Origin: an uncultured Gammaproteobacteria bacterium
GTDB lineage: Bacteria; Pseudomonadota; Gammaproteobacteria; DRLM01
Direction of reading: 5' to 3'
Assembly: GCA_947259075.1 (NCBI GenBank)
Contig: CAMYKQ010000029.1
Span: 62,001 to 126,000 of the forward strand
DNA length: 64,000 bases
Each line of letters begins with the position of its first letter. The first letter of the stretch is position 1. Shown here piece after piece: positions 56,001-64,000 of the stretch. Both the position numbers and the translations under genes were made by a program. The notes below the pieces were generated by a model. That model ran no database searches and was not told the DNA's origin. It worked only from the letters and a program-made list of their open reading frames with translations.

Positions 56001-56259
56001 CGGTAAGTTGTGTGTCGGGGCTGAGCGCGATGTTGACGATGTCGCTGGGTAGGCTGGTAAGTGCGATGGTATAGGTGGCGGATGAGCCGCCCTCGCTGTT
56101 TAGCAGTCCGCTGTCGCTGGTGGTGACGCTGATGCCTGGCGTGCCGGAGCTGGATGAGCCGGAGCTGGAGCACGCGCTGAGCGTCACGGCGATGAGGATA
56201 AATAAAAAAGCGGCGAGCCGCCCGCTGCGTGAGGTCATCGGCTTGATTTGAGCGTTCAT
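53092..56259 (-). CDS. Large lipoprotein: Calx-beta-like domains plus beta-propeller-type repeats
   Basis: A 1055-residue lipoprotein with signal ending LIAVTLSAC (Cys30) and a Ser/Gly linker. Two related beta-sandwich repeats follow (about 40-260, each ending D-x-V-T-V-N/D-I-x-D-N-D), then a canonical Calx-beta domain (about 262-380). From about 390 to the end there are at least fifteen repeats of ~40-45 residues built on 'LaFDpnsNvLYasdt...LiniNTSSGaatavGalG'. This pattern fits a long propeller or string of propellers. It resembles cell-surface proteins of adhesion or matrix type. No catalytic motif seen. Repeat DNA is similar enough to allow slippage. Single gene, no operon partner evident. 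Confidence 0.88.
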   Translation of the reverse strand: MNAQIKPMTSRSGRLAAFLFILIAVTLSACSSSGSSSSGTPGISVTTSDSGLLNSEGGSSATYTIALTSLPSDIVNIALSPDTQLTVLPVSLTFTATNWNQPQIVIVAAIDDEVAEGNHTGLISHGVSSADTNYNQYALSDVTVNITDNDAEGVTLTATAGSTQVTEGGASDSYSIALSSQPAADTVITLNGGGQVSLSPTTLTFNANNWSATQTVTVTAVDDAAIEGAHNTTITHSTTSADAKYNTISIPSVTVDIIDNDTIATINFVGSDAVIQEGASVVSIPLRLNLNAPVSIASPVSASITSFASTATNSADFTPLSGGVTFPAGATDNSTQLLHISIQDDASIEALEHIEVRISAVNGAGVAAGTALDYHIQLHDNNRRNLIATDLVNFGGYSLSRLLSIDASSGASQRQAGAGLAGFPALAGIAFNSTTNTLYALSQDELIKFNIYSGTGGVIGFSSVSGALTYDSNTNTLYASDGASLYRINTSTGAATMIGSGFGAFSDVRGLTFDTNANVLYGSDTTANNLLTINTSSGAATAVGALGVTALSGLAFDANSNVLYASSTSQDKLYTVNTTSGAASEIGALGFGDVALLTHDKSGNTLYGFDGATRQLITLNTSSGAGLSHKVTGLGNSSGTQLTGLAYNSPAQIYYGVSANPLGEQYLVQVHANTGTASSIAKLSGVTGTLYDLAYDPNTETLYGVNGGSLYRINTSTAVATSIGNTGGNPHGLAFDPNSNILYASDTNTDELISLDTSSGAKTVKGLMGYGDVEGLAFDASGVLYGINTDPSGKDPRLITLDTNSGLASLRGAVLHEGMSGALAYDDTNGRLYGANQLGLLSLDTSNGRGTTKGQLGLGFVGDLAFDPNSGAYYAVANDNDDGKLVSINLNDGSSTPIGALGRACCVDGLAFDPNTNQLYAVDTGTGELLSINTSSGAVSVIGSGIGFDLINGALAFDPNTNTLYGIGATDIGCCGTGPYTYELITINTTSGAGAVVGPITGFDGITALAFDPAGILYGFDETSGQLITLNTGTGAASAVGSTGYSGIQGLTWRY

Positions 56260-56522
56260 CCCTGCCCTTGAAATAAATAGAGTAACGGAATTACCAGCGG
56301 TCAGCGCGTGAAAAACTTTAGTTTATCTATTAGAGCGTTCAATCATGAGGGGCGCGCCGGTCTTGGTGTGGACTCTACGCCACCATCATGGTTGAGATAT
56401 ATAACTCTGTGATGAGTTGCCGATAAGGTAATGCGTCAGCAGCGTGTGCTGCCGCCGCTTTTATCGGTTCTAGTTTAATGGCGGGATTTATTTGGTTCGC
56501 GCATTATTGATGAGAGTAGCTA

Positions 56523-57593
56523 ATGAGAAATTTCCGCTGTTCATGCGGTAATACCCTGGATTTTGAGAGTACCCAATGCATCACCTGCGGACATGCGGTG
56601 GGCTATCTGCCTGAACGTGGCGTGCTCAGCGCCCTGGAGCCGGCGGCGGGTGAAACGTGGCGCGCCTTGGCGGTCGATGGGCTTACATTTCGTCTCTGCC
56701 GCAATTACGCCCAGGCCCATGTATGTAATTGGCTGGTCCCGGCCGTCGACCCCGAAGCGTTTTGCCTGTCCTGCCGGTTGAACCGGGATCTGCCGGATGT
56801 GAGCGTGCCGCGAAATCGCGCCTTGTGGCACGGGGTGGAGTCGGCGAAACGGCGTTTGTTATATACCCTGTATGCCTTGCGCTTGCCGGTGCTGAGCGAG
56901 CGTGATGATTCCGCGCGTGACTTGGGTTTTAGCTTTCACGCCGGTGGCGCGACGGCGGCGGGATTGTGTGATGCGGCGAATGCCCATGACCGGGTTTTAG
57001 CCGCTTACGATCACGGTGTGATTGTCATAAATACCGCGGATCAGGGTTGCGGTACGCGGGAGGCCGCGGGTGAAATCGTGAGCGAGTCCTGTCGTAGTAT
57101 GCTTGGGCATCTGCGCCATGAGAGCGGGCATCATTATTGGTTCCGGCTGCTGCGGGATAGCCGCTGGCTGGGCGAGTTTCGCGGGCTGTTTGGCGATGAG
57201 CGGCGCGATTATGCCGCGGCGATGAAGGGCTATCATGAAACGGGGAATGTGAGGCGCTGGCGTGAGCGTCATGTTAGCGCGTATGCCTCGGCGCATCCTT
57301 GGGAAGATTGGGCGGAGACTTGGGCGCACTACCTGCGCATAGTCGATGCGCTGGAAACGGCCGAGGATAGGCAAATGATGTTAGGCGGACGCGCGATACG
57401 TTCCTTGTCATCGCATCCAGATTTAGCGTTTGAAGAATTGCGCGATGATTGGACCCGGCTTAGTCTGGCGCTTAACGCGGTGACGCGCAGCTCGGGCGCG
57501 GCCGATTCGTATTCCTCCGTAGTGTCCGAGCACGCCGCCGCCAAGCTGCGTTTTGTGCATGACTTGATACGGGCGGCGGGTGTGCGGGATTAG
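56523..57593 (+). CDS. Putative zinc-binding metallopeptidase with N-terminal zinc ribbon (DUF2248 type)
   Basis: A 356-residue cytosolic protein. The N-terminal zinc ribbon has CSCG (6-9) and CITCG (19-23); a second cysteine set includes C59, C68, C81 and C84 (FCLSC). The gluzincin motif is HESGHHYW (His199, Glu200, His203). The downstream acidic HPWEDWAETWAHY (259-271) likely supplies the third ligand. It converges with the Anbu gene and overlaps it by 4 nt at the 3' ends. Family members often accompany the Anbu/ATP-grasp/alpha-E set, so it is probably part of that island. Substrate unknown. Confidence 0.9.
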   Translation: MRNFRCSCGNTLDFESTQCITCGHAVGYLPERGVLSALEPAAGETWRALAVDGLTFRLCRNYAQAHVCNWLVPAVDPEAFCLSCRLNRDLPDVSVPRNRALWHGVESAKRRLLYTLYALRLPVLSERDDSARDLGFSFHAGGATAAGLCDAANAHDRVLAAYDHGVIVINTADQGCGTREAAGEIVSESCRSMLGHLRHESGHHYWFRLLRDSRWLGEFRGLFGDERRDYAAAMKGYHETGNVRRWRERHVSAYASAHPWEDWAETWAHYLRIVDALETAEDRQMMLGGRAIRSLSSHPDLAFEELRDDWTRLSLALNAVTRSSGAADSYSSVVSEHAAAKLRFVHDLIRAAGVRD

Positions 57594-58333
57594 TCGCCTT
57601 TCGGTTCCCATTCGAAACGCGTCAACCCGTTGAAGGCGCGGCGCAGACCGTCGTTCCAGCGCCGTTGAATTCGCCGCATCAGCGGTGAATTGGCTTCAAG
57701 GGTGAGGTGGCGCTCCATGCTCAGCGTGTCCTTGCGGTAAAAGGCCAGCTCCAGCGGCGGACCCACCGAAATATTGGAGCGCATGGTGGAGTCGAGCGAG
57801 ACCAGCGCGCACCGTGCCGCGTCTTCCAGCCTGGTTTCGGAGGCGACGATGCGATCGAGTATGGGTTTGCCGTATTTGGATTCGCCTATTTGTAAATAGG
57901 GTGTTTCCGGCGAGGCCGAGATGTAATTGCCCTGCGGGTACACCAAGTAAATCTCATGGTTCTTGCCGCGAATTTGGCCGCCGAGTATGAATGAGGCCTC
58001 GGCGTTGGCGCCGGCTCTTACTAGCGCGGCGGCATACTCTTGCTGTACGCGATAACTGATATCACCAATGTAATGCGCGGCATCGAAAAGGTAGTCTACC
58101 GTATTTAAACTGATTTCCGCATGTGGGTTATCCAGGTCACGTTTTATGCTGTTGACGACTGCTTGTGAGGTGGCCAGGTTGCCCGCCGTTAACAGCACGA
58201 AAAACCGCTCGCCGGGCTTGCCGAAAATATGCATTTTGCTATACGTGCTGACGTAATCCACGCCGGCATTGGTGCGTGAGTCGGACGCTAGAATTAGGCC
58301 TTCAGCGACTTTAATGGCAAGACAGTAGGTCAT
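57590..58333 (-). CDS. Anbu, bacterial proteasome-like Ntn hydrolase
   Basis: Ancestral beta-type proteasome subunit of 247 residues that forms helical open rings. N terminus MTYCLAIKVAEGLILASDSRTNAG: Thr2 is the presumed nucleophile, with Asp18/Ser19 and the following Arg typical. Further marks are FVLLTAGNLATSQAVVN and FILGGQIRG. It starts divergently from the ATP-grasp gene with 109 bp between them. Called from strong family resemblance. Confidence 0.95.
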   Translation of the reverse strand: MTYCLAIKVAEGLILASDSRTNAGVDYVSTYSKMHIFGKPGERFFVLLTAGNLATSQAVVNSIKRDLDNPHAEISLNTVDYLFDAAHYIGDISYRVQQEYAAALVRAGANAEASFILGGQIRGKNHEIYLVYPQGNYISASPETPYLQIGESKYGKPILDRIVASETRLEDAARCALVSLDSTMRSNISVGPPLELAFYRKDTLSMERHLTLEANSPLMRRIQRRWNDGLRRAFNGLTRFEWEPKGD

Positions 58334-58442
58334 GGCTGGCGGTGCTCGAAATGATAGTGCGCGCCCATCATAAGAGTTGATAATGATTTCGTCTAGCCGC
58401 GCCTCACTGGGCGTTAACGGCGATTAATGTTATAGTCGCGCC

Positions 58443-59891
58443 ATGACTATTCGATGGAAAGAGTATTCAACCCATGGCTTGCATGACGAGTTAATGCGCG
58501 GCGGTGGAAGGCCGCGTGATGCGGCGCGCTTTCTCTGTCAATACCTGCGCAAGCTTTCGGATGAGGATTTGCAGGAACGCAAAGCGGCTTCGGAATTGGC
58601 CATGCGCGTGATGGGCATCACCTTCACCGTCTATTCGGAAAAGGGCGGCTCCATCGACCGCGTTTGGCCTTTCGATATCATACCCCGGGTCATCGCCAAA
58701 TCGGAATGGGATGTCATTGAAGAAGGGCTCAAGCAGCGCGTGCAAGCCCTAAATATGTTCATTGATGACATTTATCATGAGCAACGTATCGTCAAGGACG
58801 GCGTTTTCCCCGCGGACATCCTCGCCGGTTCGAAAAATTTTCGTGAACAATGCGTGGGCGTGAATCCGCCGCTGGGCGTGTGGGCGCACATCTGCGGTTC
58901 GGATTTGGTGCGCGATAAAAATGGCGCCATGTACGTCTTGGAAGATAATCTGCGGGTACCCTCCGGCGTGTCCTATATGCTGGAAAACCGCCAGGTAATG
59001 AAACGTATATTTCCCGAATTGTTTCAAGCCGCCGGGATCTTGCCGGTGGATGATTATCCCTCGCAGCTCTACGACACTCTCGCTTCCATTTCGCCGCGGC
59101 CCATGGCTCAGCCCGAGGTGGTGGTGCTCACCCCGGGTATCTACAACTCCGCCTATTTCGAACATTCCTATCTCGCGCAGCAAATGGGCGCCGAGTTGGT
59201 TGAAGGCGGTGATTTAGTTGTAGGTGATGATGATTGCGTCTACATGCGTGCCGTAGAAGGCTTGATCCGCGTGGATGTCATTTACCGCCGCATCGACGAT
59301 ATGTTTCTCGACCCCGAGGCCTTCGATCCCGCTTCCATGCTCGGCGTGCGCGGCTTGATGCGCGCGTGGAAGAAAGGCAATGTCGCCCTCGCCAATGCCC
59401 CCGGCGCGGGCGTCGCCGACGACAAGGTCGTCTATGCCTACGTGCCGAAGATGATTCGTTATTACCTCGACCAAGATGCCATCATTCCCAACGTTGAAAC
59501 CTATTTGTGCTCCGAGAAAAAGGAGCGGGATTACGTGCTGGCCAATTTGGGTAAACTGGTGGTGAAGCCCGCCAACGAATCGGGCGGCTATGGCATGTTG
59601 GTCGGGCCGCATTCAAGTAAAAAAGAATGCGAACAGTTCGCCAAACTTATCCGTAAAAATCCGCGTAATTATATCGCGCAGCCGATGCTGACCCTGTCCA
59701 CCGCGCCCACCATGGTCGGCAATCACGTCGAGCCGCGCCATCTGGATCTGCGGCCCTTCATTCTCTCCGGCCAACAGTCCTATGTGACCATGGGTGGATT
59801 GACCCGCGTCGCCCTGAAAAAAGGTTCCATCGTCGTCAATTCCTCGCAAGGCGGCGGCAGCAAAGACACTTGGATCGTGGACGGAGTGTAG
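58443..59891 (+). CDS. Circularly permuted ATP-grasp type 2 protein
   Basis: A 482-residue member of the permuted ATP-grasp family predicted to make amide bonds. Marks: QRVQALNMFIDDIYHEQRIVKDG, DLVRDKNGAMYVLEDNLRVPSGVSYMLENR, KLVVKPANESGGYGMLVGP and RHLDLRPFILSG. It is 2 nt ahead of the alpha-E gene and divergent from Anbu. The product is unknown; the family is proposed to build or attach small peptides. Confidence 0.95.
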   Translation: MTIRWKEYSTHGLHDELMRGGGRPRDAARFLCQYLRKLSDEDLQERKAASELAMRVMGITFTVYSEKGGSIDRVWPFDIIPRVIAKSEWDVIEEGLKQRVQALNMFIDDIYHEQRIVKDGVFPADILAGSKNFREQCVGVNPPLGVWAHICGSDLVRDKNGAMYVLEDNLRVPSGVSYMLENRQVMKRIFPELFQAAGILPVDDYPSQLYDTLASISPRPMAQPEVVVLTPGIYNSAYFEHSYLAQQMGAELVEGGDLVVGDDDCVYMRAVEGLIRVDVIYRRIDDMFLDPEAFDPASMLGVRGLMRAWKKGNVALANAPGAGVADDKVVYAYVPKMIRYYLDQDAIIPNVETYLCSEKKERDYVLANLGKLVVKPANESGGYGMLVGPHSSKKECEQFAKLIRKNPRNYIAQPMLTLSTAPTMVGNHVEPRHLDLRPFILSGQQSYVTMGGLTRVALKKGSIVVNSSQGGGSKDTWIVDGV

Positions 59892-59893
59892 GC

Positions 59894-60847
59894 ATGTTAT
59901 CGCGAGTCGCGGAAAATATTTATTGGATGGCGCGCTACATAGAACGTGCCGAGAACTCCGCGCGCTTGATCAACGTCACTACCAATCTGGCGCTGGATTT
60001 ACCCAAGAAAGTGGCCTTCGACTGGCATGCCTTAATCGATATTACTGGTTATGGCGAGAAGTACCAAGAGCGTTACGGCGCGGCGGATGAGCGCAATGTC
60101 GTGCGCTTCTTGATCGGTGATACGGCCAACCCTGGTTCGGTGTTGAGTTCGCTGGATAACGCGAGGGAGAACGCGCGCACCATCCGCGACATTATCCCTC
60201 GTGAGGCCTGGGAGCAGATCAATCATCTTAACTTGCGATGCAAAAATGATATTCAAGCGGGTTTGTCGCAACGCGGGCGTTATGACTATTTGCGCTGGAT
60301 CATTCTCGGTGCGCAAACCATCACCGGCATGCTCGCTGGCACCATGAATCATGATGCCGGTTATGATTTTTTGCGCATGGGACGAAATCTTGAGCGCGCA
60401 GATATGACGACTCGCATCATCGACGTGCGTTCCGCCAATCTGTTTACTGAAAAACCCGCCGAGCTTTCCACCTATGACAATATTCAGTGGATGAGCGTGC
60501 TCAAGTCACTCACCGGTTACCAGATGTACCGCCGTGCCATGCAGGTGCGGGTGCGCCGCCCTGATGTATTGAAATTTCTATTCAAGGATAAAACTTTTCC
60601 CCGCTCGTTTATTCACACCATCGGTGAGGTGGAGAGTTGTCTACAGCATCTGCCTCGTAACGACGCGCCCTTGCGCTTGGTGGCGCAACTGCAGCGGGTG
60701 ATCAACGACGCCGCACCGGAAAAGCTCGCCAAAGATGAGCTGCACGCGTTTATCGATGAGTTGCAGGTTCATTTGGCCAAGTTGGGCGGAGAGATCACCG
60801 CCACGTATTTTTCGGTGGCCGCCCCGTCTGAGGTAGTGAAGTCATGA
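59894..60847 (+). CDS. Alpha-E domain protein
   Basis: About 317 residues, all-alpha. Starts MLSRVAENIYWMARYIERAE, the hallmark with conserved E-x-x-Y-W and R-x-x-E; also DYLRWIILGAQTITGMLAGTM and FLRMGRNLERADMTTRIIDVR. ATG 59894 is preferred over 59870, which lies inside the preceding gene. It is the usual partner of the permuted ATP-grasp. The transglutaminase-like gene that often follows is not present here. Confidence 0.95.
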   Translation: MLSRVAENIYWMARYIERAENSARLINVTTNLALDLPKKVAFDWHALIDITGYGEKYQERYGAADERNVVRFLIGDTANPGSVLSSLDNARENARTIRDIIPREAWEQINHLNLRCKNDIQAGLSQRGRYDYLRWIILGAQTITGMLAGTMNHDAGYDFLRMGRNLERADMTTRIIDVRSANLFTEKPAELSTYDNIQWMSVLKSLTGYQMYRRAMQVRVRRPDVLKFLFKDKTFPRSFIHTIGEVESCLQHLPRNDAPLRLVAQLQRVINDAAPEKLAKDELHAFIDELQVHLAKLGGEITATYFSVAAPSEVVKS

Positions 60848-61039
60848 TCGCGCTTCTTTGGCGCGGATTCTAAATACAGGCCGGGCGTAAGCCGTGAGGC
60901 TGTACGGCTGAGGCGGGTCGTATTCATCTATTGTTTTATGGCCGTCACTGTCCGCGATCTTGGTTCAAATCCCGGTTTCATCTGACTTCCGCCGTGCCCC
61001 AATCTGTTATATCGCTCGCGATGCCGCGCTATCTTGATT

Positions 61040-62614
61040 TTACCTGGACCCGGTTGGGATGTTGCTTGCGTGCTTGGCGTCAGTGAGCGCCGATGAATTC
61101 CGCGATTCAAACTTAAACCAGGACGCCGATTCGTGTAGCTCACCCGCCATTTGCGCCAGTGCTGTGGTGGTCTGCCCGAGTTGCGCGGTGGCATCTTCAA
61201 CGGACTGGCTGCCCTTGACGATTTCCGTCATGCTCTGCGCGATGAGTTCCGATGTAACGGATTGTTGTTCGGCGGCGGCCGCAATCTGGTCAACCATGCT
61301 CATGCTGGAGGCGACCGAGACCACCACTTCATCCATGGATTGACGTGCATCGCCACTGGCCGAGGTGACGCTCTCCATTGCGGCCTTGCTCGCTTCAACT
61401 TCGCGCACGAAACGCGCGGTGTCCGACTGAATTTTGCCGACCATGCGCTTGATGTCCTCCGTGGCTTGGGCGGTGTTTTGCGCCAGGGTGCGCACTTCGT
61501 CGGCGACGACGGCAAATCCCCGGCCTTTCTCCCCGGCGCGGGCGGCTTCGATCGCGGCATTCAACGCCAGCAAATTCGTTTGGGTCGCTATGGTGTCAAT
61601 GATGGTGGCAAAGCTGGCGATTTCGTTGCTGCTGTCATTGAGCTCTTGGACCACATCGGTCCAATTGGCTATAAGACCGGCAATCTGGTCGATGCTGGAG
61701 GCGCTCTGTTTTACCTTGTCGGCGCCGAGTACGGCCAGGCCGTTGGTTTTTTTCGCCAGATTCGCGCTCTCCTCGGCGTGGCGCGCCACGTCCGTAATGG
61801 ATTGGGTCATTTCAGTAATGGAGTCGGATACCGAACGGGCTTCGCTGGCCTGCGTGCCGATGGCGCGGTTTACATTCAAGGTGGTGAGCTGCGGTTCCTT
61901 GGCGCTACTTGCCATGGCATTGGCCGCGCGGGTAACGCGATGGGCAATCGTGCGTAAACTCGCCAAGGTTTGATTGACCGCCGCGCCCATGGCGCCCAAT
62001 TCATCATGGCTTTTTATGTCCAATGTTTGACCCAAGCACCCCTCGGTCACGCCTTCCATGATTTGTTTGACTTGCATAATGGGCCGTACGATGCGGCTGG
62101 CGATGAGTATGGCGACCAGCACGAAGGCGATAATTCCGAATAGACCTACCGCCGCCACCCAAATTTGCACCGCCTGCTCGCTGGTTTGCCCGCGGCTTTT
62201 CATGAGTTGCAAGGCCGCGCTGATGCGTTGCTCAGGGATCACCGCTGATAGCAGCGTGGCGGACTCGCCATCGAAGCCTTGCAGGATCGCGCCCGCGCTA
62301 AGGTAGGTCACGCCCCCCATATTCAGCTGGTCAATGTGCGCGGAAGAATTTTGCTGCACCGCGCCGGCGTGGCGCGCGTCTATATTTAATTTATCCAGGC
62401 TTTGGGCTTGGCCTTGGCCGTCGGCTAATCCCGCTGCCGCTATCGCCGTTTGTCCGTTGTGTATCACGGCGCCAATGCCCAGCGCTTCATGCAATTTTTT
62501 TAAGGGCTGGGTAAAACCATTCAGCAGCTTGTCCATTATCAAGACGCCCAGCGGATCATCAAAACCATCATAAATAACTCCTGCCGCGCTTATTCCTACG
62601 GCGCTTGTCCCCAA
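61040..62614 (-). CDS. Methyl-accepting chemotaxis protein, N-terminal part missing
   Basis: A 524-residue frame from TTG. One membrane helix ([21 protein letters not shown], about 149-169), a HAMP region, and a complete signalling domain with the tip [37 protein letters not shown]. The sensing region before the helix begins abruptly and lacks the first transmembrane helix. A TGA lies seven codons above the TTG, and no matching N terminus is visible in other frames of 62615-62750. It is either truncated (pseudogene) or an unusual receptor with a shortened start. Confidence 0.85.
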   Translation of the reverse strand: MGTSAVGISAAGVIYDGFDDPLGVLIMDKLLNGFTQPLKKLHEALGIGAVIHNGQTAIAAAGLADGQGQAQSLDKLNIDARHAGAVQQNSSAHIDQLNMGGVTYLSAGAILQGFDGESATLLSAVIPEQRISAALQLMKSRGQTSEQAVQIWVAAVGLFGIIAFVLVAILIASRIVRPIMQVKQIMEGVTEGCLGQTLDIKSHDELGAMGAAVNQTLASLRTIAHRVTRAANAMASSAKEPQLTTLNVNRAIGTQASEARSVSDSITEMTQSITDVARHAEESANLAKKTNGLAVLGADKVKQSASSIDQIAGLIANWTDVVQELNDSSNEIASFATIIDTIATQTNLLALNAAIEAARAGEKGRGFAVVADEVRTLAQNTAQATEDIKRMVGKIQSDTARFVREVEASKAAMESVTSASGDARQSMDEVVVSVASSMSMVDQIAAAAEQQSVTSELIAQSMTEIVKGSQSVEDATAQLGQTTTALAQMAGELHESASWFKFESRNSSALTDAKHASNIPTGSR

Positions 62615-62997
62615 GGCGGTGTTGTCTTGGCTTCAGTTCCGCGGCGGGTGGGGCGGATGCGGCGATGGATGCGGGCGCGGCCCACTCCCAGTCCAGCACA
62701 CACCGTCTTCTGTGTGCTTGGGTACTTATTAGATATGGCTGTGATTCATGACCGCTGTTTCACGGGCTGGGGCGCGCCGAGCTAACTGGTCCGGGGCGGC
62801 GAAATCATGATGAGGTTGTAGCTGACCGGCCTCCGGGATCACGAAAAGGCGCGGCACATGAGCGCGCCATCAGACGAATGCGGGTTTGAGCTGGTGCTGG
62901 AGCTGCCCGGCGTATCCGGCCGCGTCGCGCGTAGAGGGGCTTCCTAAGCGTATCGCGCTTGCCCATGGCGTGATGCGCGGCAGCGTCGGCCGTGAAA
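62615..62997. other. 383-bp gap, no supported gene
   Basis: Should hold the missing 5' part of the chemoreceptor if the gene were intact, but no membrane helix or sensor-like frame is found. Only a 29-codon plus-strand frame near 62858 is open, without features. Confidence 0.4.
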
Positions 62998-63375
62998 TCA
63001 ATGATGGTGATGCGCTGGGCTGTTGCCGGGAGTGATGCGGGGTGTAAGCAGGGTAAAACCTTTGCGGTTACGGTAAGCGCGCGGCGAGCAGCCGGCGGCG
63101 CGTTTGAAGGCGCGGGAAAACACCTCCGGATTACTGAAGCCGACTTGATGGCCGATGTGCTTTACCCGCAGGGGTGAACTCAATAATAAGTATTTGGCCT
63201 GTTCCAGCCGCCGCCACAGCAGGTAATCGTGCAGCCGCATGCCCACTTCCGCTTTGAAACGCCGGCTTAAATAATCGGGATGCACGCCCAGGTGCGCGGC
63301 CAAACCAGCGAGCCTTACCGGCTCGGTGTAGTGGGTGTCGATGTAGGTCATCGCTTTGCTGATTTTGGCGTTCAT
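62998..63375 (-). CDS. AraC-family DNA-binding protein (HTH domain only)
   Basis: A 125-residue protein made almost only of the AraC double HTH: LAGLAAHLGVHPDYLSRRFKAEVG, then VKHIGHQVGFSNPEVFSRAFKRAAGCSPRAYRNR. No ligand domain. It ends PAHHHH, a short His run. Stand-alone AraC HTH regulators exist, so it may be intact. Target unknown. Confidence 0.9.
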   Translation of the reverse strand: MNAKISKAMTYIDTHYTEPVRLAGLAAHLGVHPDYLSRRFKAEVGMRLHDYLLWRRLEQAKYLLLSSPLRVKHIGHQVGFSNPEVFSRAFKRAAGCSPRAYRNRKGFTLLTPRITPGNSPAHHHH

Positions 63376-63600
63376 CGGACCTGTGATGTTTGCGATGCGT
63401 AGTGGATGGAGGCGCGAGGCGGCGTGTCCTGGAATGTGTCGTGTCCGCGCAGCGGCCGGAACGGCGCCTTGCGTTAATGCCGTGATGGCGCGGACTACGC
63501 CAAAGCTATAGGTGAGAGCGGGTGTGATGTCAAGCCATGGCGGCGGCGCGCCGGGCTAAGGCCGGCGCGGCCTCGGTAGAAACCCAGGCGCCCCTCATGA

Positions 63601-64000
63601 CTAGCCCTTTATTTGCAGCAGGATGGCATTGATGTTGTTGTTGAGCAGCCGGGTTCTGATTTTGTTCAGCTCGCGCGGGTCGTTGTACGGTCCCACCCGC
63701 ACCCGGTGCCAGGTGTCGTTGTCGCTGCCGGTGACGGTTTCGATGCGCGATTCCACGCCCAGCAGCGCGAGTTGCGCCTTGAGATTATCCGCTTCGGCGA
63801 AGACGCGGAACGAGCCGACTTGCAATAGATAAGTGCTGGCTTTGCTATTGGCGCGCTCGCCCTTATTGGTGTCGGGCACCACCACCTCCATCTCCGGCAA
63901 AATGGTGTAGAAGTCGAAGCGCGGTTTATCCGTTTGAGGTTTATCGCTCTTGGGTTTCACCGCGGCGGGCTTGGCCGGCGGCGCGATACTCGCCGCCGGC
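63601..64000 (-). CDS. SPOR-domain protein (FtsN-like), 3' part
   Basis: The frame runs past the window edge, so the 5' part is missing. Visible: a Pro/Ala/Lys-rich linker (IAPPAKPAAVKPKSDKPQTD), the segment RFDFYTILPEMEVVVPDTNK, and a C-terminal SPOR domain (TYLLQVGSFRVFAEADNLKAQLALLG to LNNNINAILLQIKG). SPOR domains bind denuded peptidoglycan at division sites. A membrane anchor is expected upstream. The internal GTG at 63960 is not the true start. Confidence 0.92.
   Translation of the reverse strand, partial: PAASIAPPAKPAAVKPKSDKPQTDKPRFDFYTILPEMEVVVPDTNKGERANSKASTYLLQVGSFRVFAEADNLKAQLALLGVESRIETVTGSDNDTWHRVRVGPYNDPRELNKIRTRLLNNNINAILLQIKG

Noticed and set aside
60940-60985. tRNA-like T-arm sequence ggttcaaatccc
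   Set aside because: No acceptor, D or anticodon stems could be formed around it; probably chance.
62858-62947. 29-codon frame in the gap before the AraC-type gene
   Set aside because: Too short, no motif, no context; could not be supported.

Overview
The window reads as a chromosomal segment of a GC-rich Gram-negative proteobacterium, most likely a gammaproteobacterium. Supporting genes are a Rieske/cytochrome b/c1 complex, an Rrf2-type sufR heading a suf operon, biosynthetic speA, outer-membrane barrels and lipoproteins, and a SPOR protein. I cannot place it more precisely from sequence alone. No rRNA, tRNA or CRISPR array was found.

Layout. 1-2.9 kb: the 3' end of an HDOD gene, a hemD-type gene, and long intergenic stretches filled with REP-like repeats. 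2.9-16 kb is an accessory region for type I secretion: an HlyB-type ABC exporter, an HlyD-type adaptor, small unknown genes, and a 2078-residue RTX protein as probable substrate. It has been invaded by a four-helix-bundle (IVP/S23-like) gene next to three phase-locked heptanucleotide arrays, a REP-associated tyrosine transposase between inverted REPs, and an IS5-like remnant. 16-23 kb: sufR-B-C-D-S-U-T plus a Rieske ferredoxin. 23-26.7 kb: a response regulator and a large hybrid histidine kinase on the minus strand. 27-29.6 kb: petABC. 29.9-42 kb is a urea-utilisation locus: ureDABCEFG, a TorF-type porin and urtABCDE. Each half is preceded by a good sigma-54 (-24/-12) match, which suggests nitrogen control.

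42-49 kb is a patchwork of small genes and relics: lipoproteins, two GNAT acetyltransferases, a MoaD/ThiS-like protein beside a BNR propeller protein, a decayed PEP-CTERM tail, and a hydrolase fragment. 47.9-51 kb carries speE and speA facing apart. 51-56.3 kb has a barrel protein, a cupin, a YqhA-family membrane protein and a long Calx-beta/propeller lipoprotein. 56.5-60.9 kb is an Anbu proteasome-like island: zinc metallopeptidase, Anbu, permuted ATP-grasp and alpha-E protein. The window ends with an N-terminally short chemoreceptor, an AraC-type HTH protein and the 3' part of a SPOR-domain gene.

The most unusual structure is the four-helix-bundle/heptamer insertion inside the secretion operon. 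It appears to have altered the translation start of both its own gene and hlyD. The nitrogen-regulated urea locus with a dedicated porin, the Anbu island, and the RTX locus with adjacent small membrane proteins are also worth following.
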